64,000 nucleotides of DNA from contig NZ_JAVIWK010000001.1 of NCBI RefSeq assembly GCF_034314165.1, forward strand, positions 5,409,001 through 5,473,000, given 5' to 3'. How positions within the stretch are numbered: the first letter of the stretch is position 1; the number at the start of each line of letters is the position of its first letter. Under the pieces are notes generated by a model that saw nothing but the letters and a program-made list of their open reading frames with translations, was not told where the DNA came from and did not search any database. Shown piece after piece: positions 24,221 through 32,936 of the stretch. Source of the DNA: Pseudomonas sp. Bout1. GTDB taxonomy: Bacteria > Pseudomonadota > Gammaproteobacteria > Pseudomonadales > Pseudomonadaceae. Both the position numbers and the translations under genes were made by a program.

Positions 24221-24985
24221 ATGGATATCAAAACGACAGTTTCCCGACGCCTCCGATCCCCACAGTACCGCAGATTGCTCTGCGCCTCGATGGCGTTGCT
24301 TGTCTTGGCCACAGGCCAAGCAACCCGCGCCGATAACGTCACCTTGCCTGATCTGCTTATCGGCGTCACTCAAGGCTTTCTTGAGTTCACTGTAGAAGAT
24401 TATCTGGCTACCACGCAGACACCCGGGCGTTATGAAATCCAGGTCAACCAACTGGATCCGCGCCTGCGCATGCCCATGTGCGACAAGGAATTGACAGCCA
24501 GCCTGGAAAGCCCGGCCCAACCCATCGGGCGTGTGACCGTAAAGGTACGCTGCGAAGGCGCATCGCCCTGGACAGTGTTCGTGCCGGCCCAGGTCAAGTT
24601 GTTTCGCGACGTAGTGGTGGTTACCCGCCCCCTGAAACGTACCGGGATCATTGGCTATGAAGACGTTGCGATGCGCGAGCGGGACATCAGCCTGATCAAC
24701 CAGGGCTACCTCACGACCCTTGACCAGGCGATCGGGCAAAAACTTACCCGACCAATGGTGGCCGACCAGGTGATTACCCTGGTCCATCTTGAACAGGCCG
24801 AAGTGGTGCGAAAAGGTGACCAGGTGGTGATTTCCGCCAGCAGCGGCGGCCTGAATGTAAAAATGCCGGGGGAAGCCCTGTCCAATGGCGGCATGAGTGA
24901 ACAGATTCGCGTCAAGAACCTGAACTCCAACCGAGTGATCAAGGCCCGGGTAACTGCACCGGGGCAGGTTGAGGTGGCGTTATAG
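24221..24985 (+). CDS. flgA: Flagellar P-ring assembly chaperone FlgA
   Basis: A 254-aa periplasmic chaperone for P-ring formation. Signal peptide: basic n-region (VSRRLRSPQYRR), hydrophobic core ASMALLVLATG, cleavage near TRA-DN. A SAF-domain-like C-terminal half is recognisable (LKRTGIIGYEDVAMRERDI, LTRPMVADQVI). ATG 24221 has no ribosome site; a later ATG at 24293 would break the signal peptide. The sigma-54 promoter is so close that the mRNA may be leaderless or the true start lies downstream. Confidence 0.92.
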   Translation: MDIKTTVSRRLRSPQYRRLLCASMALLVLATGQATRADNVTLPDLLIGVTQGFLEFTVEDYLATTQTPGRYEIQVNQLDPRLRMPMCDKELTASLESPAQPIGRVTVKVRCEGASPWTVFVPAQVKLFRDVVVVTRPLKRTGIIGYEDVAMRERDISLINQGYLTTLDQAIGQKLTRPMVADQVITLVHLEQAEVVRKGDQVVISASSGGLNVKMPGEALSNGGMSEQIRVKNLNSNRVIKARVTAPGQVEVAL

Positions 24986-25063
24986 ATCACTGGCATAGGA
25001 CGCCAGCTTTTCCTACACTGTGCGCAAAGCAGCATCGCGCATAGGTTTATTGTCAATCGAGCC

Positions 25064-25090
25064 TAAAGTTTGTCCGGGTATGGCCGAAAA
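25064..25090 (+). promoter_or_regulatory. Sigma-28 (FliA) promoter of flgM
   Basis: TAAAGTTT-N11-GCCGAAAA. The -35 is perfect, the spacer is 11 bp as required, and the -10 differs from GCCGATAA by one base. Start expected near 25097, about 30 nt before flgM. Confidence 0.85.
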
Positions 25091-25126
25091 CATGGCAAGC
25101 GTCCAAATACCCAGAGGTTTTTTAAC

Positions 25127-25450
25127 ATGGTCATCGATTTCAGTCGTTTGAATAACGCCCTGCCAACGCCCGGTTCTTCGCGCACCAACGGTGCCAAAGA
25201 CAGCGTTGAAGCCAAGTCCCAGCCTCTGCCTGCCAAGACAGAACAGGCCGGTGCCAGCCAAAGCGGGGAATCGGTACACCTGAGCAATGAGGCTCAACAG
25301 TTGCAGAAGGTCACTGACTCGCTGAACGATCAACCGGTTGTCAATAAAGCCCGCGTGGCTGAATTGAAGCAGGCGATTGCTGATGGCAGCTATAAGGTCG
25401 ACAGCAACCGTGTAGCCAGCAAGCTGCTTAACTTCGAAGCCGAGCGCTAG
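25127..25450 (+). CDS. flgM: Anti-sigma-28 factor FlgM
   Basis: A 107-aa regulator that binds FliA and is exported through the finished hook. The N-half is disordered and Ser/Gln-rich; the conserved C-terminal helices are [23 protein letters not shown] and the tail [12 protein letters not shown] 25127 has AGAGG upstream. It sits between flgA and flgN and has its own sigma-28 promoter, so it is partly under the control of its own target. Confidence 0.95.
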   Translation: MVIDFSRLNNALPTPGSSRTNGAKDSVEAKSQPLPAKTEQAGASQSGESVHLSNEAQQLQKVTDSLNDQPVVNKARVAELKQAIADGSYKVDSNRVASKLLNFEAER

Positions 25451-25498
25451 GCAAAGGCCTGCGCCAGGCTTTTGGACGCTTAAACCCCAAGGCCAGCC

Positions 25499-25966
25499 AT
25501 GCACGACGAAAACTTGCTACAACTGATCATTGAAGATTTGGCTCCCGCACAGCACTTGCTGGAGTTACTTCGGGAAGAGTCCCTGGCCCTGTTCGGCCGC
25601 GACATGCTTACGCTGGAAGAAATTCTGGCGCGCAAGCAATCGCTGATCGTCCTGCTGGAACAGCACGGCAAGAAGCGCAGCCAGATTCTCGTCAGCCTAG
25701 GCCTGCTGGCCGACCACAAAGGCCTGGAGCAACTCGCCAGCCACTCTACAGTGGGCGACCAGTTGCTGGCCCAGAGCAAAGAACTCAACCAGTTGCTGAC
25801 CCTGTGCCAGGAAACCAACACCCTCAACGGCCAGGCCATCCAGCGTCAACAAGCCACGACCGCCAATCAGTTGCGTATCCTCCACGGCGGCGAGCCTCCG
25901 GCCCTCTACAACGCTCAAGGCTCCACCTCGCGCCTGGCCAAGCCAAGCACCCGCAGCCAAGCCTGA
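25499..25966 (+). CDS. flgN: Flagellar export chaperone FlgN
   Basis: A 155-aa helical cytosolic chaperone for hook-filament junction proteins. It shows long amphipathic helices (LLELLREESLALFGRDMLTLEEIL) and a variable Ser/Gln-rich tail. It lies 48 nt after flgM and probably shares its transcript. Confidence 0.92.
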   Translation: MHDENLLQLIIEDLAPAQHLLELLREESLALFGRDMLTLEEILARKQSLIVLLEQHGKKRSQILVSLGLLADHKGLEQLASHSTVGDQLLAQSKELNQLLTLCQETNTLNGQAIQRQQATTANQLRILHGGEPPALYNAQGSTSRLAKPSTRSQA

Positions 25967-26061
25967 AACCAGTTTAAGCGCGCCCTATCCAAGGCGTGCC
26001 ACATACTGGCAAAATGACAGCGCTTGCGTGTAGTCGTATTTTGTCTGGAGATGGAAGAACC

Positions 26062-26811
26062 GTGTTCAACGCCCTCAACGCGGAAGATGCTCCGCAGCCA
26101 CCCAAGGTACTCACCACGCCTCTGGAAATCGCCGGCACTTTGCGGATGCTGCAAGAAAGCCACGACCCGCTGATCATCACCTTCCACGAACGCAACCAGC
26201 GCTTCCAAAGCTACCTGGTCGAAGTCGACCGGGACAGCCAGTCACTGGCCCTGGACGAAATGATTCCGCGCGACGGCGAACGCTACCTTGAGAATGGCGA
26301 AGCTTTCCGCATCGAAGGTTTTCATGATGGCGTGCGAGTGGCCTGGGAAAGCAACGGCAACCTGACCCTCGATGAAGCCAATGGCCACCGCGTGTACCGC
26401 GGCAGCATGCCCGACGAAGTGATTTACCATCAGCGCCGCAATGCCTTCCGCGCCGCCCTCAAACTGGCGCAACTGGTCAGTGTCGAGCTGGGTGGTGAAA
26501 AACTCAAGGCGCCGATCAGCGGCAAGCTGCTGGACATTTCTGCCACTGGCTGCAAATTGCGCTTTGAGGGCGATATCTCCGAGCGCCTGCAATTGGGCCA
26601 GGTCTACGACCGCTTTATTGCCGCCCTGCCCTTCGGCAGCATGACCACTGCGGTGGAACTGCGTTACCTGCACTTCGAAGAAAGGATCAATACGACGTTT
26701 GCCGGCGTACGCTTTCACAACATGAGCGGGCTGGTACAGCGCCAGGTCGAGCGCTTTGTGTACCAGCTGCAGCGTGAAGCGCGGCGGTTTGACAAGGACG
26801 ACGACCTTTAA
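26062..26811 (+). CDS. flgZ: YcgR-type PilZ flagellar brake protein FlgZ
   Basis: A 249-aa c-di-GMP effector that slows the flagellar motor. The YcgR N-domain spans about 10-115. The PilZ domain has the RRNAFR motif (RxxxR) and [11 protein letters not shown] (D/N-x-S-x-x-G), the two c-di-GMP contact sites. GTG 26062 is chosen: GGAAG lies 4-8 nt upstream and homologues begin at this MFNA-like point; an ATG at 25996 would add 22 atypical residues. It follows flgMN, as in other pseudomonads. Confidence 0.92.
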   Translation: MFNALNAEDAPQPPKVLTTPLEIAGTLRMLQESHDPLIITFHERNQRFQSYLVEVDRDSQSLALDEMIPRDGERYLENGEAFRIEGFHDGVRVAWESNGNLTLDEANGHRVYRGSMPDEVIYHQRRNAFRAALKLAQLVSVELGGEKLKAPISGKLLDISATGCKLRFEGDISERLQLGQVYDRFIAALPFGSMTTAVELRYLHFEERINTTFAGVRFHNMSGLVQRQVERFVYQLQREARRFDKDDDL

Positions 26812-26829
26812 GCAGTAAAAGGTCGCGAT

Positions 26830-26870
26830 AAAAAAACGGGCAGCTCCTCAAGGGAGCTGCCCGTTTTTTT
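26830..26870. terminator. Bidirectional terminator between flgZ and the MFS gene
   Basis: CGGGCAGCTCC/GGGAGCTGCCCG stem with A and T runs on either side; it serves both convergent genes. Confidence 0.92.
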
Positions 26871-26874
26871 GTTT

Positions 26875-28257
26875 TCAGGGGCGCGCCCTGCTCAAGTCGT
26901 GAGGGTGATCATCCGGGTCTGGATGCTCCGGGGGCTCCGTGACCGGTGCTGGCTCTTCCACTTCGGGGCCAACCTCAGGCTCGGGATCCGGGACGGCGGT
27001 TTGCATCTGCTCCTGCACTACCTGCTCATCCACGCGCGGGTCGAGGCACGCCACCAACGGCGAGCTGGACATGCTGTCGGGCATTGCCACGTGATGCAGC
27101 GGTGCGTCGTCCACCTGATGCAGATTGGTGACTGCCTTGGGCCGGATACGCCAGACCAGGATCAACGCACACAGGCTGAAAAACGCATACAGCATGTGGC
27201 TGCCGAACAGCTTCATCACCACACCGGCCAACAGCGGGCCGATACTGGCGCCCACACCGTAGGTCACCAGCAACATCGCCGTGAGCGACACCCGGCGATC
27301 CCCCTCGACGTGATCGTTGGAAAACGCCACGGCCAACGGGTACAGGCAGAACTGCACCAGGGAGCAAAGGAAGCCCGCCACAAACAGCACCTCCAGCGGC
27401 ACCTGGGTCATGATCGCCAACGGCAGCGCGGCCACTGCCAGGCACAAGGCAAAGCAGCGGATCAACAATGCGCGGTCGTAACGATCAGACAACCAACCCA
27501 GCGGCCACTGCACCAGCAGCCCGGCAAAAATGCAGCTACCCATGAACAGACCGACCTGCTCGGTGGTGAGCCCCTGCTGGGACGCGTAGAGCGGCGCCAA
27601 ACCATAGAACGAACCCACGATCAGCCCGGCGCCCAACACCGTACTGAGGGACTGCGGCACCCGCTTGATAAAGAAGCGTGGTTCCATCGGCGCCGGATGC
27701 AGCGGCGCCGGGTGAATGCGCCGGGTCATGGCCACCGGCACCAGGCACAGCGCAAAACACAGCGCGACCAGCATCAGCAACTCAAGCCCCAACTCGGGGT
27801 GCATCACAAGAATCAACTGGCCCAGCACCAGGCCCAGGTAGGACGCGATCATATAACCGCTGAACACTACACCTCGCTGCTTGGCGTCGGCCTGTTCGTT
27901 GAGCCAGCTCTCGATGACCATGTACTGGCACATCATGCCAAGGCCGACAATCATCCGCAGCACGATCCAGGCCGGCAGCCAATTGATCAGGCCATGCCCG
28001 AGCACCGCGGCGCCGACGATCCCGGCGCAGGTGGCATAGGCGCGGATATGCCCGACCCGGGCAATCAGGCGGTGACCGATCTTGCCCCCCAATACCAGGC
28101 CAAAATAGTTGGCGGCCATCAACGCACCGACCCACAGGCTGTCGACGTGGTCTGCCGCCAGGCGCAAGGCCAGGTAAGTACTGAGCAGGCCGGAGCCGAT
28201 CAGCATCATCAAGGAAGCAAAATAAAGGGCTCGAAAAGATTTCCAGATCTGGCGCAT
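26875..28257 (-). CDS. MFS transporter (YcaD/UMF-like) with a long acidic tail
   Basis: A 460-aa inner-membrane transporter with about 12 hydrophobic segments. The motif GWLSDRYDRALLIR between TM8 and TM9 and the early KIGHRLIARVGHIR loop mark the major facilitator fold. Residues from about 395 on form a Pro/Glu/Asp-rich cytoplasmic tail (EPEVGPEVEEPAPV and the like). ATG 28257 is chosen at the typical MFS start (MRQIWKSFRALYF). The gene follows flgZ in P. aeruginosa too (PA3355 region). The substrate is unknown. Confidence 0.85.
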   Translation of the reverse strand: MRQIWKSFRALYFASLMMLIGSGLLSTYLALRLAADHVDSLWVGALMAANYFGLVLGGKIGHRLIARVGHIRAYATCAGIVGAAVLGHGLINWLPAWIVLRMIVGLGMMCQYMVIESWLNEQADAKQRGVVFSGYMIASYLGLVLGQLILVMHPELGLELLMLVALCFALCLVPVAMTRRIHPAPLHPAPMEPRFFIKRVPQSLSTVLGAGLIVGSFYGLAPLYASQQGLTTEQVGLFMGSCIFAGLLVQWPLGWLSDRYDRALLIRCFALCLAVAALPLAIMTQVPLEVLFVAGFLCSLVQFCLYPLAVAFSNDHVEGDRRVSLTAMLLVTYGVGASIGPLLAGVVMKLFGSHMLYAFFSLCALILVWRIRPKAVTNLHQVDDAPLHHVAMPDSMSSSPLVACLDPRVDEQVVQEQMQTAVPDPEPEVGPEVEEPAPVTEPPEHPDPDDHPHDLSRARP

Positions 28258-28524
28258 CGGCGTTCCGAGCGGCTCCTTGCGGTGGGGGGTCAGGGCTACC
28301 GGAATGATAGTCCCGCGTCGTCGGGTCCGGACAGCCAAAACACGCGATTGCCGGGGATTATTTTGCTCAAGTTAACTGGCTACGTGTCAGACGCTCGACA
28401 GCGACCTGCGAGGTACACGATGCGGACGAATACTTGCGCCGGCCCTTGCCTCCCGTGTGAACCTCAAACGCCGGCAAGGTTCGGTTGGTGTTTGAAAAGA
28501 CTGCTACGCCAGGCGACCGGCCAC

Positions 28525-28559
28525 AAAAAAGCCCCGCCAGATAAATCTGATCGGGGCTT
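28525..28559 (-). terminator. Terminator downstream of tRNA-Arg(CCT)
   Basis: AAGCCCCG/CGGGGCTT stem with T residues on the minus strand. Confidence 0.8.
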
Positions 28560-28595
28560 CCTGGCGCCTCGCCCGCTTGGGCAGGAACGGTTATG

Positions 28596-28672
28596 TGGTG
28601 TCCCAGGGCCGGTTCGAACGGCCAACCTTCCCCTTAGGAGGGGGATGCTCTATCCAATTGAGCTACTGGGAC
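28596..28672 (-). tRNA. tRNA-Arg (anticodon CCT)
   Basis: 77 nt with encoded CCA. Acceptor arm GTCCCAG/CTGGGAC, D-arm AGCTCAATTGGATAGAGC, anticodon loop CTCCTAA (anticodon CCT), T-loop GTTCGAA. It reads the rare AGG codon. Confidence 0.95.
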
Positions 28673-29009
28673 TAATGACATCCATCGGGCCAGAGGCACC
28701 GCGACGGACGGCGTGCATGTTAACGGCGCGGGTGAATTTTGTCATGTCGTCCGTGGGCTTTTTAAGCGTAGGCCCATGCCCGCGGCAGCACGTCGCGTTC
28801 CACTCAACGATTACGGGAGCTTTGCACCCATCGTGCAAAATGCACTCCCCCAAAATGCCATCATTGCAAATTGCAACACCACAGTCGTTTTGTAAGTATT
28901 TAACTAGCTGATTTTAAAGGATTTATTTACAAATAAAGACTGGCACGGCGCCTGCAATCCATTATCCTACAAATACAGTCCGGCCCAGCCACCTGCGGAG
29001 AACATGCAC
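28673..29009 (+). other. Intergenic region with a sigma-54 promoter
   Basis: No gene seen. The last part is AT-rich and holds the RpoN element at 28941-28955 for the small membrane-protein gene that follows. Confidence 0.5.
28941..28955 (+). promoter_or_regulatory. Sigma-54-type promoter
   Basis: TGGCACG-N4-CTGC: -24 perfect, -12 with one change, GG and GC 12 bp apart. Start near 28967, leader of about 43 nt. Confidence 0.6.
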
Positions 29010-29237
29010 ATGAACAGCGCACTTCTACTAGCCCTCAATACCGTTGCATTGGCTGCGCTGGTGATGTTCCATTTTCAATCCAGCAACTCGGATGATGCGG
29101 CGCAGGTCAGCCAGGCGATTCCTCACCACCTGCAGCAACGCCCGCAGTTGGCGGTCATGAAACCGAGCATGCAATCACCGCTGCAACTGACCCAGAGCAC
29201 CCAAGCCGCCCCTGCAACTGAACACTGGGTTTTCTGA
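29010..29237 (+). CDS. Small membrane-anchored protein, unknown function
   Basis: A 75-aa protein: one N-terminal hydrophobic segment (SALLLALNTVALAALVMF, about 2-20) and a polar Gln/Ser/Pro-rich tail that would face the periplasm. ATG 29010 has GGAG 9 nt upstream; ATG 29004 would leave only 3 nt. It has a sigma-54 promoter and stands before another small membrane protein and amrZ. No family recognised. Confidence 0.65.
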   Translation: MNSALLLALNTVALAALVMFHFQSSNSDDAAQVSQAIPHHLQQRPQLAVMKPSMQSPLQLTQSTQAAPATEHWVF

Positions 29238-29257
29238 ACCGCTTAACGGAGTATTTC

Positions 29258-29437
29258 ATGACCAAGTCCGCCTGGCTGTTGTTGACCCTGGCCCTGTGCG
29301 CTGCCGGCCTCGGCTTGAACGTGTTGTCACAAGACGTACAGACGGTTTCGTTTGTTGCCGCCGGCGTATTTGGCAGCCTGTGGGTACTGGCCATCATTAT
29401 TGGTCGCCGTATCAAGTTTGATCCTGTACTGCGCTGA
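29258..29437 (+). CDS. Small two-helix membrane protein (PA3371-like)
   Basis: A 59-aa reading frame, ATG 29258 with GGAG 7 nt upstream. Two hydrophobic segments (about 4-22 and 31-49) are followed by a basic end (GRRIKFDPVLR). It starts 20 nt after the preceding small gene and is probably co-transcribed. It resembles the short PA3371-type proteins near amrZ in other pseudomonads; this is from memory and unverified. Confidence 0.65.
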   Translation: MTKSAWLLLTLALCAAGLGLNVLSQDVQTVSFVAAGVFGSLWVLAIIIGRRIKFDPVLR

Positions 29438-29865
29438 ACCACCCCCGCTTGTCACCCCCCCTTGCAGATAGCCGCGACGCCCGTCCGAACGGCTGACCAT
29501 ATGTCGCTTCGCCCTCGTAAATTGGCAATTTGCCACTAATCTTAAAGTTAAGGGCAAAAGGCCATATTGCTATACGATATGCCGCCGAAAAGCCTTTTTC
29601 GCCCAGGGCCTGCGGCCTCCACACCCATTTGGATGTGCCCGCGGAAATTTTTCCAACCAGTCCGCAAATTTTGAAATGAGTACTGGCATAAAGCCGGTAG
29701 CCGGTTCAATATTTGTCACAGAATTGACGCCAAGGAACTGGCAAATCTAAGGCATGATGCGGCCTCTTTGCAATTCAGGTTGAACATTTGGCAGCAAGTC
29801 TTGTCCTAACATGCATCTTGCGGCCAATTCCAAAAACCGCTCCCCTGAACTAACCGGTTAAATAT
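29438..29865 (+). other. amrZ upstream region
   Basis: 428 bp without a credible gene. It is AT-richer than its surroundings. A GGCATAAAGCCGG stretch near 29686 has the look of an AmrZ site (GGC-N5-GCC) and could mediate autorepression. Confidence 0.35.
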
Positions 29866-30192
29866 ATGCGCCCATTGAAACAGGCAATTTATTCCAGCCG
29901 TACGGCTGACAAGTTCGTCGTACGTCTGCCAGACGGAATGCGGGAACGCATTGCCGAAGTGGCTCGCAATCATCATCGCAGCATGAACTCCGAAATCATC
30001 GCACGCCTGGAACAAAGCCTGATTCAGGAAGGTGCGCTGGGCGACGAGCTAAGCATGCGCCTGGACAGCCCCGAACTGTCACTGCACGAACGCGAACTGC
30101 TGCAGCGTTTTCGTCAGCTTTCCCACCGCCAGCAAAATGCTCTCGTCTCGCTTATCGCACACGACGTTGAGGCAGCTGCAGAAGCCAACTGA
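29866..30192 (+). CDS. amrZ: Ribbon-helix-helix regulator AmrZ
   Basis: A 108-aa tetrameric DNA-binding protein that controls alginate, flagella, pili and c-di-GMP genes. The ribbon-helix-helix core is seen at about 15-55: [20 protein letters not shown], then [18 protein letters not shown]. The C-terminal tetramerisation part ([28 protein letters not shown]) is strongly conserved. Length equals P. aeruginosa AmrZ (108 aa). The ribosome site is weak. In P. fluorescens AmrZ is a major repressor of motility, which fits its place near flagellar genes. A terminator follows. Confidence 0.95.
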   Translation: MRPLKQAIYSSRTADKFVVRLPDGMRERIAEVARNHHRSMNSEIIARLEQSLIQEGALGDELSMRLDSPELSLHERELLQRFRQLSHRQQNALVSLIAHDVEAAAEAN

Positions 30193-30208
30193 TTGGCAAC
30201 CGAAAGCT

Positions 30209-30238
30209 GAAAGCCAGCCATGCGCTGGCTTTTTTTTG
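30209..30238 (+). terminator. Terminator of amrZ
   Basis: AAGCCAGC-CATGC-GCTGGCTT stem followed by eight T residues. Confidence 0.9.
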
Positions 30239-30295
30239 CCTGGGATTTGATAAAGAGAGAGCCAAGGGGCAAAAGCCCCTGGCCGAAAGAAAGGA

Positions 30296-31737
30296 TCAAA
30301 GCAGGAAGATAGTGGCCAGGCCAAGGAAGATAAAGAAGCCACCACTGTCGGTCATGGCCGTGATCATTACACTGGCGCCCATGGCCGGGTCTCTCCCAAG
30401 GCGCACCAGGGTCATTGGAATCAGAACCCCCATCAGGGCCGCCAACAGCAGGTTAAGTGTCATGGCCGCAGTCATCACCACCCCAAGCGACCAACTGCCA
30501 TACAGCAGGTACGCCACGATACCGATGACCCCCCCCACACCACGCCATTGATCAACGCAACCGCCAGCTCCTTGCGCATCAAACGCTTACCGTGGCCGGT
30601 ACCCACCTGGTCCAACGCCATGGCGCGCACGATCATGGTGATGGTCTGGTTACCCGAGTTACCCCCAATGCCCGCCACAATCGGCATCAGTGCGGCCAAG
30701 GCCACCAGCTTCTCGATGGAGCCTTCAAACAGGCCGATGACCCGTGAAGCAATAAACGCAGTAATCAGATTGACCGCAAGCCAGGCCCAGCGGTTACGCA
30801 GGGACTTCCAGACCGACGCAAAAATATCTTCTTCTTCGCGCAGGCCGGCCATGTTGAGGACTTCGCTTTCGCTCTCCTCACGAATCAGGTCGACCATTTC
30901 ATCGATGGTCAGACGGCCGATCAGCTTACCGTTCTTGTCGACCACCGGGGCCGAGATCAAGTCATAACGCTCGAACGCCTGGGCAGCGTCGTAAGCATCC
31001 TCGTCGGGATGGAAACTTACCGGATCACTGGCCATGACGTCCGCGACTTTCTTGTCCGGGTCATTCACCAACAGGCGCTTGATCGGCAGCACACCCTTGA
31101 GGATGCCTTCGTAATCCACCACGAACAATTTGTCGGTGTGGCCTGGCAGCTCCTTGAGGCGGCGCAGGTAACGCAGAACCACTTCCAGGCTGACGTCTTC
31201 GCGGATGGTGACCATCTCGAAGTCCATCAACGCACCGACCTGCTCCTCGTCGTAGGACAACGCCGAGCGCACACGCTCACGCTGTTGGCCGTCGAGGGTT
31301 TCCATCAGCTCATGGACGACGTCACGCGGCAGCTCGGAAGCCAGGTCAGCGAGTTCGTCGGCATCCATGTCCTTGGCGGCAGCCAGGAGCTCATGATCGT
31401 CCATGTCGGCGATCAGGGTCTCACGGACCGAGTCGGATACTTCGAGGAGGATGTCGCCGTCGCGATCAGCCTTGACCAACTGCCACAGCGTCAGGCGGTC
31501 ATTCAGCGGCAAGGCTTCGAGGATATAGGCGACGTCGGCGGAGTGCAGGTCATCGAGTTTGCGTTGCAGCTCGACGAGGTTCTGCCGGTGGACCAGGTTC
31601 TCGACCCGATCATTGTTCGCGCCTTCCTGGCGGTGCGTCAGGTCTTCGACCACGCGCTGGCGCTGCAGCAGCTCGACGACTTGAGCCAGGCGATCCTGCA
31701 GGCTTTCTTGTGTTTTCTTTACTTCAACTTCGGTCAT
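30296..31737 (-). pseudogene. mgtE: Mg2+ transporter/channel MgtE, broken by a frameshift
   Basis: An MgtE Mg2+ channel of about 480 aa in two frames. The first frame (31737 to 30475) holds the superhelical N-domain, two CBS domains and TM1-TM3, including PIVAGIGGNSGNQT. The second (to 30296) holds TM4-TM5 with the ion-pore signature MTDSGGFFIFLGLA. The break is at a run of eight G (30529-30536, G on the minus strand) after INGVVWGG; nine G would restore VVWGGVIGIV. As read, the channel lacks TM4-TM5 and the pore Asp and should be inactive. This is either a real mutation, a phase-variable tract or a base-calling error. ATG 31737 has GGAG 7 nt upstream. Confidence 0.85.
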
Positions 31738-32042
31738 AGGCGAACTCCACTCCCAGCAGCGGGGCACGCCGGAAGGATCAATCAGTCAATTCATGATTGG
31801 TAGAACGGGGTACTGAGTCACTACTGGGTAAGTCCATGGAGGTGTTCCATAAGCCCCGGCGGGGCTGACGGGCGCAATGATACACCGGCGGGCGCTTTTA
31901 ACGTCAAAAAACTGGAAAGAACAAGCGCTTGCGACACAAAGCTGAGTAGTGGCCACACATAAGAACTGCGACGACGCAGCTTGAGAGGAAAACACATGGA
32001 CGGGAGAAAAAGGCGCCCAGGAAAATAAAAACCCCAGACGGC
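31738..32042. other. mgtE upstream region
   Basis: About 300 bp with no gene. It contains a small GCCCCGGCGGGGC hairpin near 31855 that may sit in the mgtE leader; no known Mg2+ riboswitch was recognised. Confidence 0.35.
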
Positions 32043-32069
32043 AAAAAGCCCGCACTAGGCGGGCTTTTT
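32043..32069 (-). terminator. Terminator of the tRNA cluster
   Basis: AAAAAGCCCGC-ACTAG-GCGGGCTTTTT, directly downstream of the last tRNA-Arg. Confidence 0.92.
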
Positions 32070-32075
32070 GTTGTT

Positions 32076-32152
32076 TGGTGCACTCGACAGGATTCGAACC
32101 TGTGACCGCTCGGTTCGTAGCCGAGTACTCTATCCAGCTGAGCTACGAGTGC
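32076..32152 (-). tRNA. tRNA-Arg (anticodon ACG), copy 2
   Basis: 77 nt with CCA encoded. Acceptor GCACTCG/CGAGTGC, anticodon loop CTACGAA (anticodon ACG, read as ICG), T-loop GTTCGAATC. Identical to the copy at 32225. Confidence 0.96.
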
Positions 32153-32224
32153 AGATTGTGTTTTTAGACCAGATCACAACTGGTTGAAGCCAAGCTACCT
32201 GCATTGCTGCAACTAACTCTTAAA

Positions 32225-32301
32225 TGGTGCACTCGACAGGATTCGAACCTGTGACCGCTCGGTTCGTAGCCGAGTACTCTATCCAGCTGAGCTACGAGTG
32301 C
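32225..32301 (-). tRNA. tRNA-Arg (anticodon ACG), copy 1
   Basis: Same 77-nt sequence as 32076-32152; a tandem duplication with a 72-nt spacer. Confidence 0.96.
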
Positions 32302-32409
32302 ATTTGTTGCCGCGCATTATAGGCCGTTCAATCTCTATGTAAAGCTATTTTTTCGTTTAGTTTCAACAACTTAGCGAAAAAACCAGATTGCAACGTACTA
32401 AGCAAATAA

Positions 32410-32500
32410 TGGCGGAGAACGGGGGATTCGAACCCCCGACACCCTTTTGAGGTGTACTCCCTTAGCAGGGGAGCGCCTTCGGCCACTCGGCCAGCTCTCC
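32410..32500 (-). tRNA. tRNA-Ser (anticodon GCT)
   Basis: 91 nt with CCA. Acceptor GGAGAGC/GTTCTCC (one G-U pair), anticodon loop CTGCTAA (anticodon GCT), and the long variable arm typical of tRNA-Ser. Confidence 0.95.
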
Positions 32501-32562
32501 GCAACACGGGGCGTATATTAACCAGCTTCATCCCCGTTTGCAAACATAAAAAACGATAAAAA

Positions 32563-32751
32563 TTAATGGCTTGGTTCTTCGTCCTTCTCTTTCTTGATCC
32601 GCAGGTAAATTTCCTCGCGGTGGACAGCCACCTCTTTCGGAGCGTTAACCCCAATACGCACTTGATTGCCTTTGACGCCGAGCACGGTCACGGTGATTTC
32701 GCCATCACCAATAATCAGGCTTTCTGCGCATCGACGAGTCAGAATCAGCAT
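32563..32751 (-). CDS. rsmA: Carbon storage regulator RsmA/CsrA
   Basis: A 62-aa RNA-binding dimer that represses translation at GGA motifs and controls secondary metabolism, motility and biofilm. The sequence begins [20 protein letters not shown] and contains the RNA-contact residues (RR at 6-7, VAVHREEIY near 40-48). ATG 32751 has GAGGAG upstream. Its place between lysC and tRNA-Ser/tRNA-Arg is the conserved one. Confidence 0.97.
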   Translation of the reverse strand: MLILTRRCAESLIIGDGEITVTVLGVKGNQVRIGVNAPKEVAVHREEIYLRIKKEKDEEPSH

Positions 32752-32890
32752 ACCTTTCTCCTCACGCATTTCATTTCGGGAACAACAGTCTGCAAAAAAA
32801 GGCATTCGATCTACCACCAAACGGTCGTAGCCCTACCCGCCTAAGTATTGTCGAGCACAGGCAAAAGAACAGGCCTGTACCACGCACCCG

Positions 32891-32926
32891 ACAAAAAAAT
32901 GAAAGGCGCGGTTAACCGCGCCTTCC
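32891..32926 (-). terminator. Terminator of lysC
   Basis: An 11-bp perfect stem (AAGGCGCGGTT/AACCGCGCCTT) followed on the minus strand by TCA and seven T. Confidence 0.88.
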
Positions 32927-32936
32927 TGGTAACGCA

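Noticed and set aside
26869..28911. A 680-codon frame antisense to the MFS gene that runs through the tRNA
   Set aside because: Composition (His/Gln/Arg) is that of a shadow frame, and it crosses a terminator and a tRNA.
31786..32055. An 89-codon frame upstream of mgtE
   Set aside because: It reads into the tRNA terminator, has poor codon use and no ribosome site.
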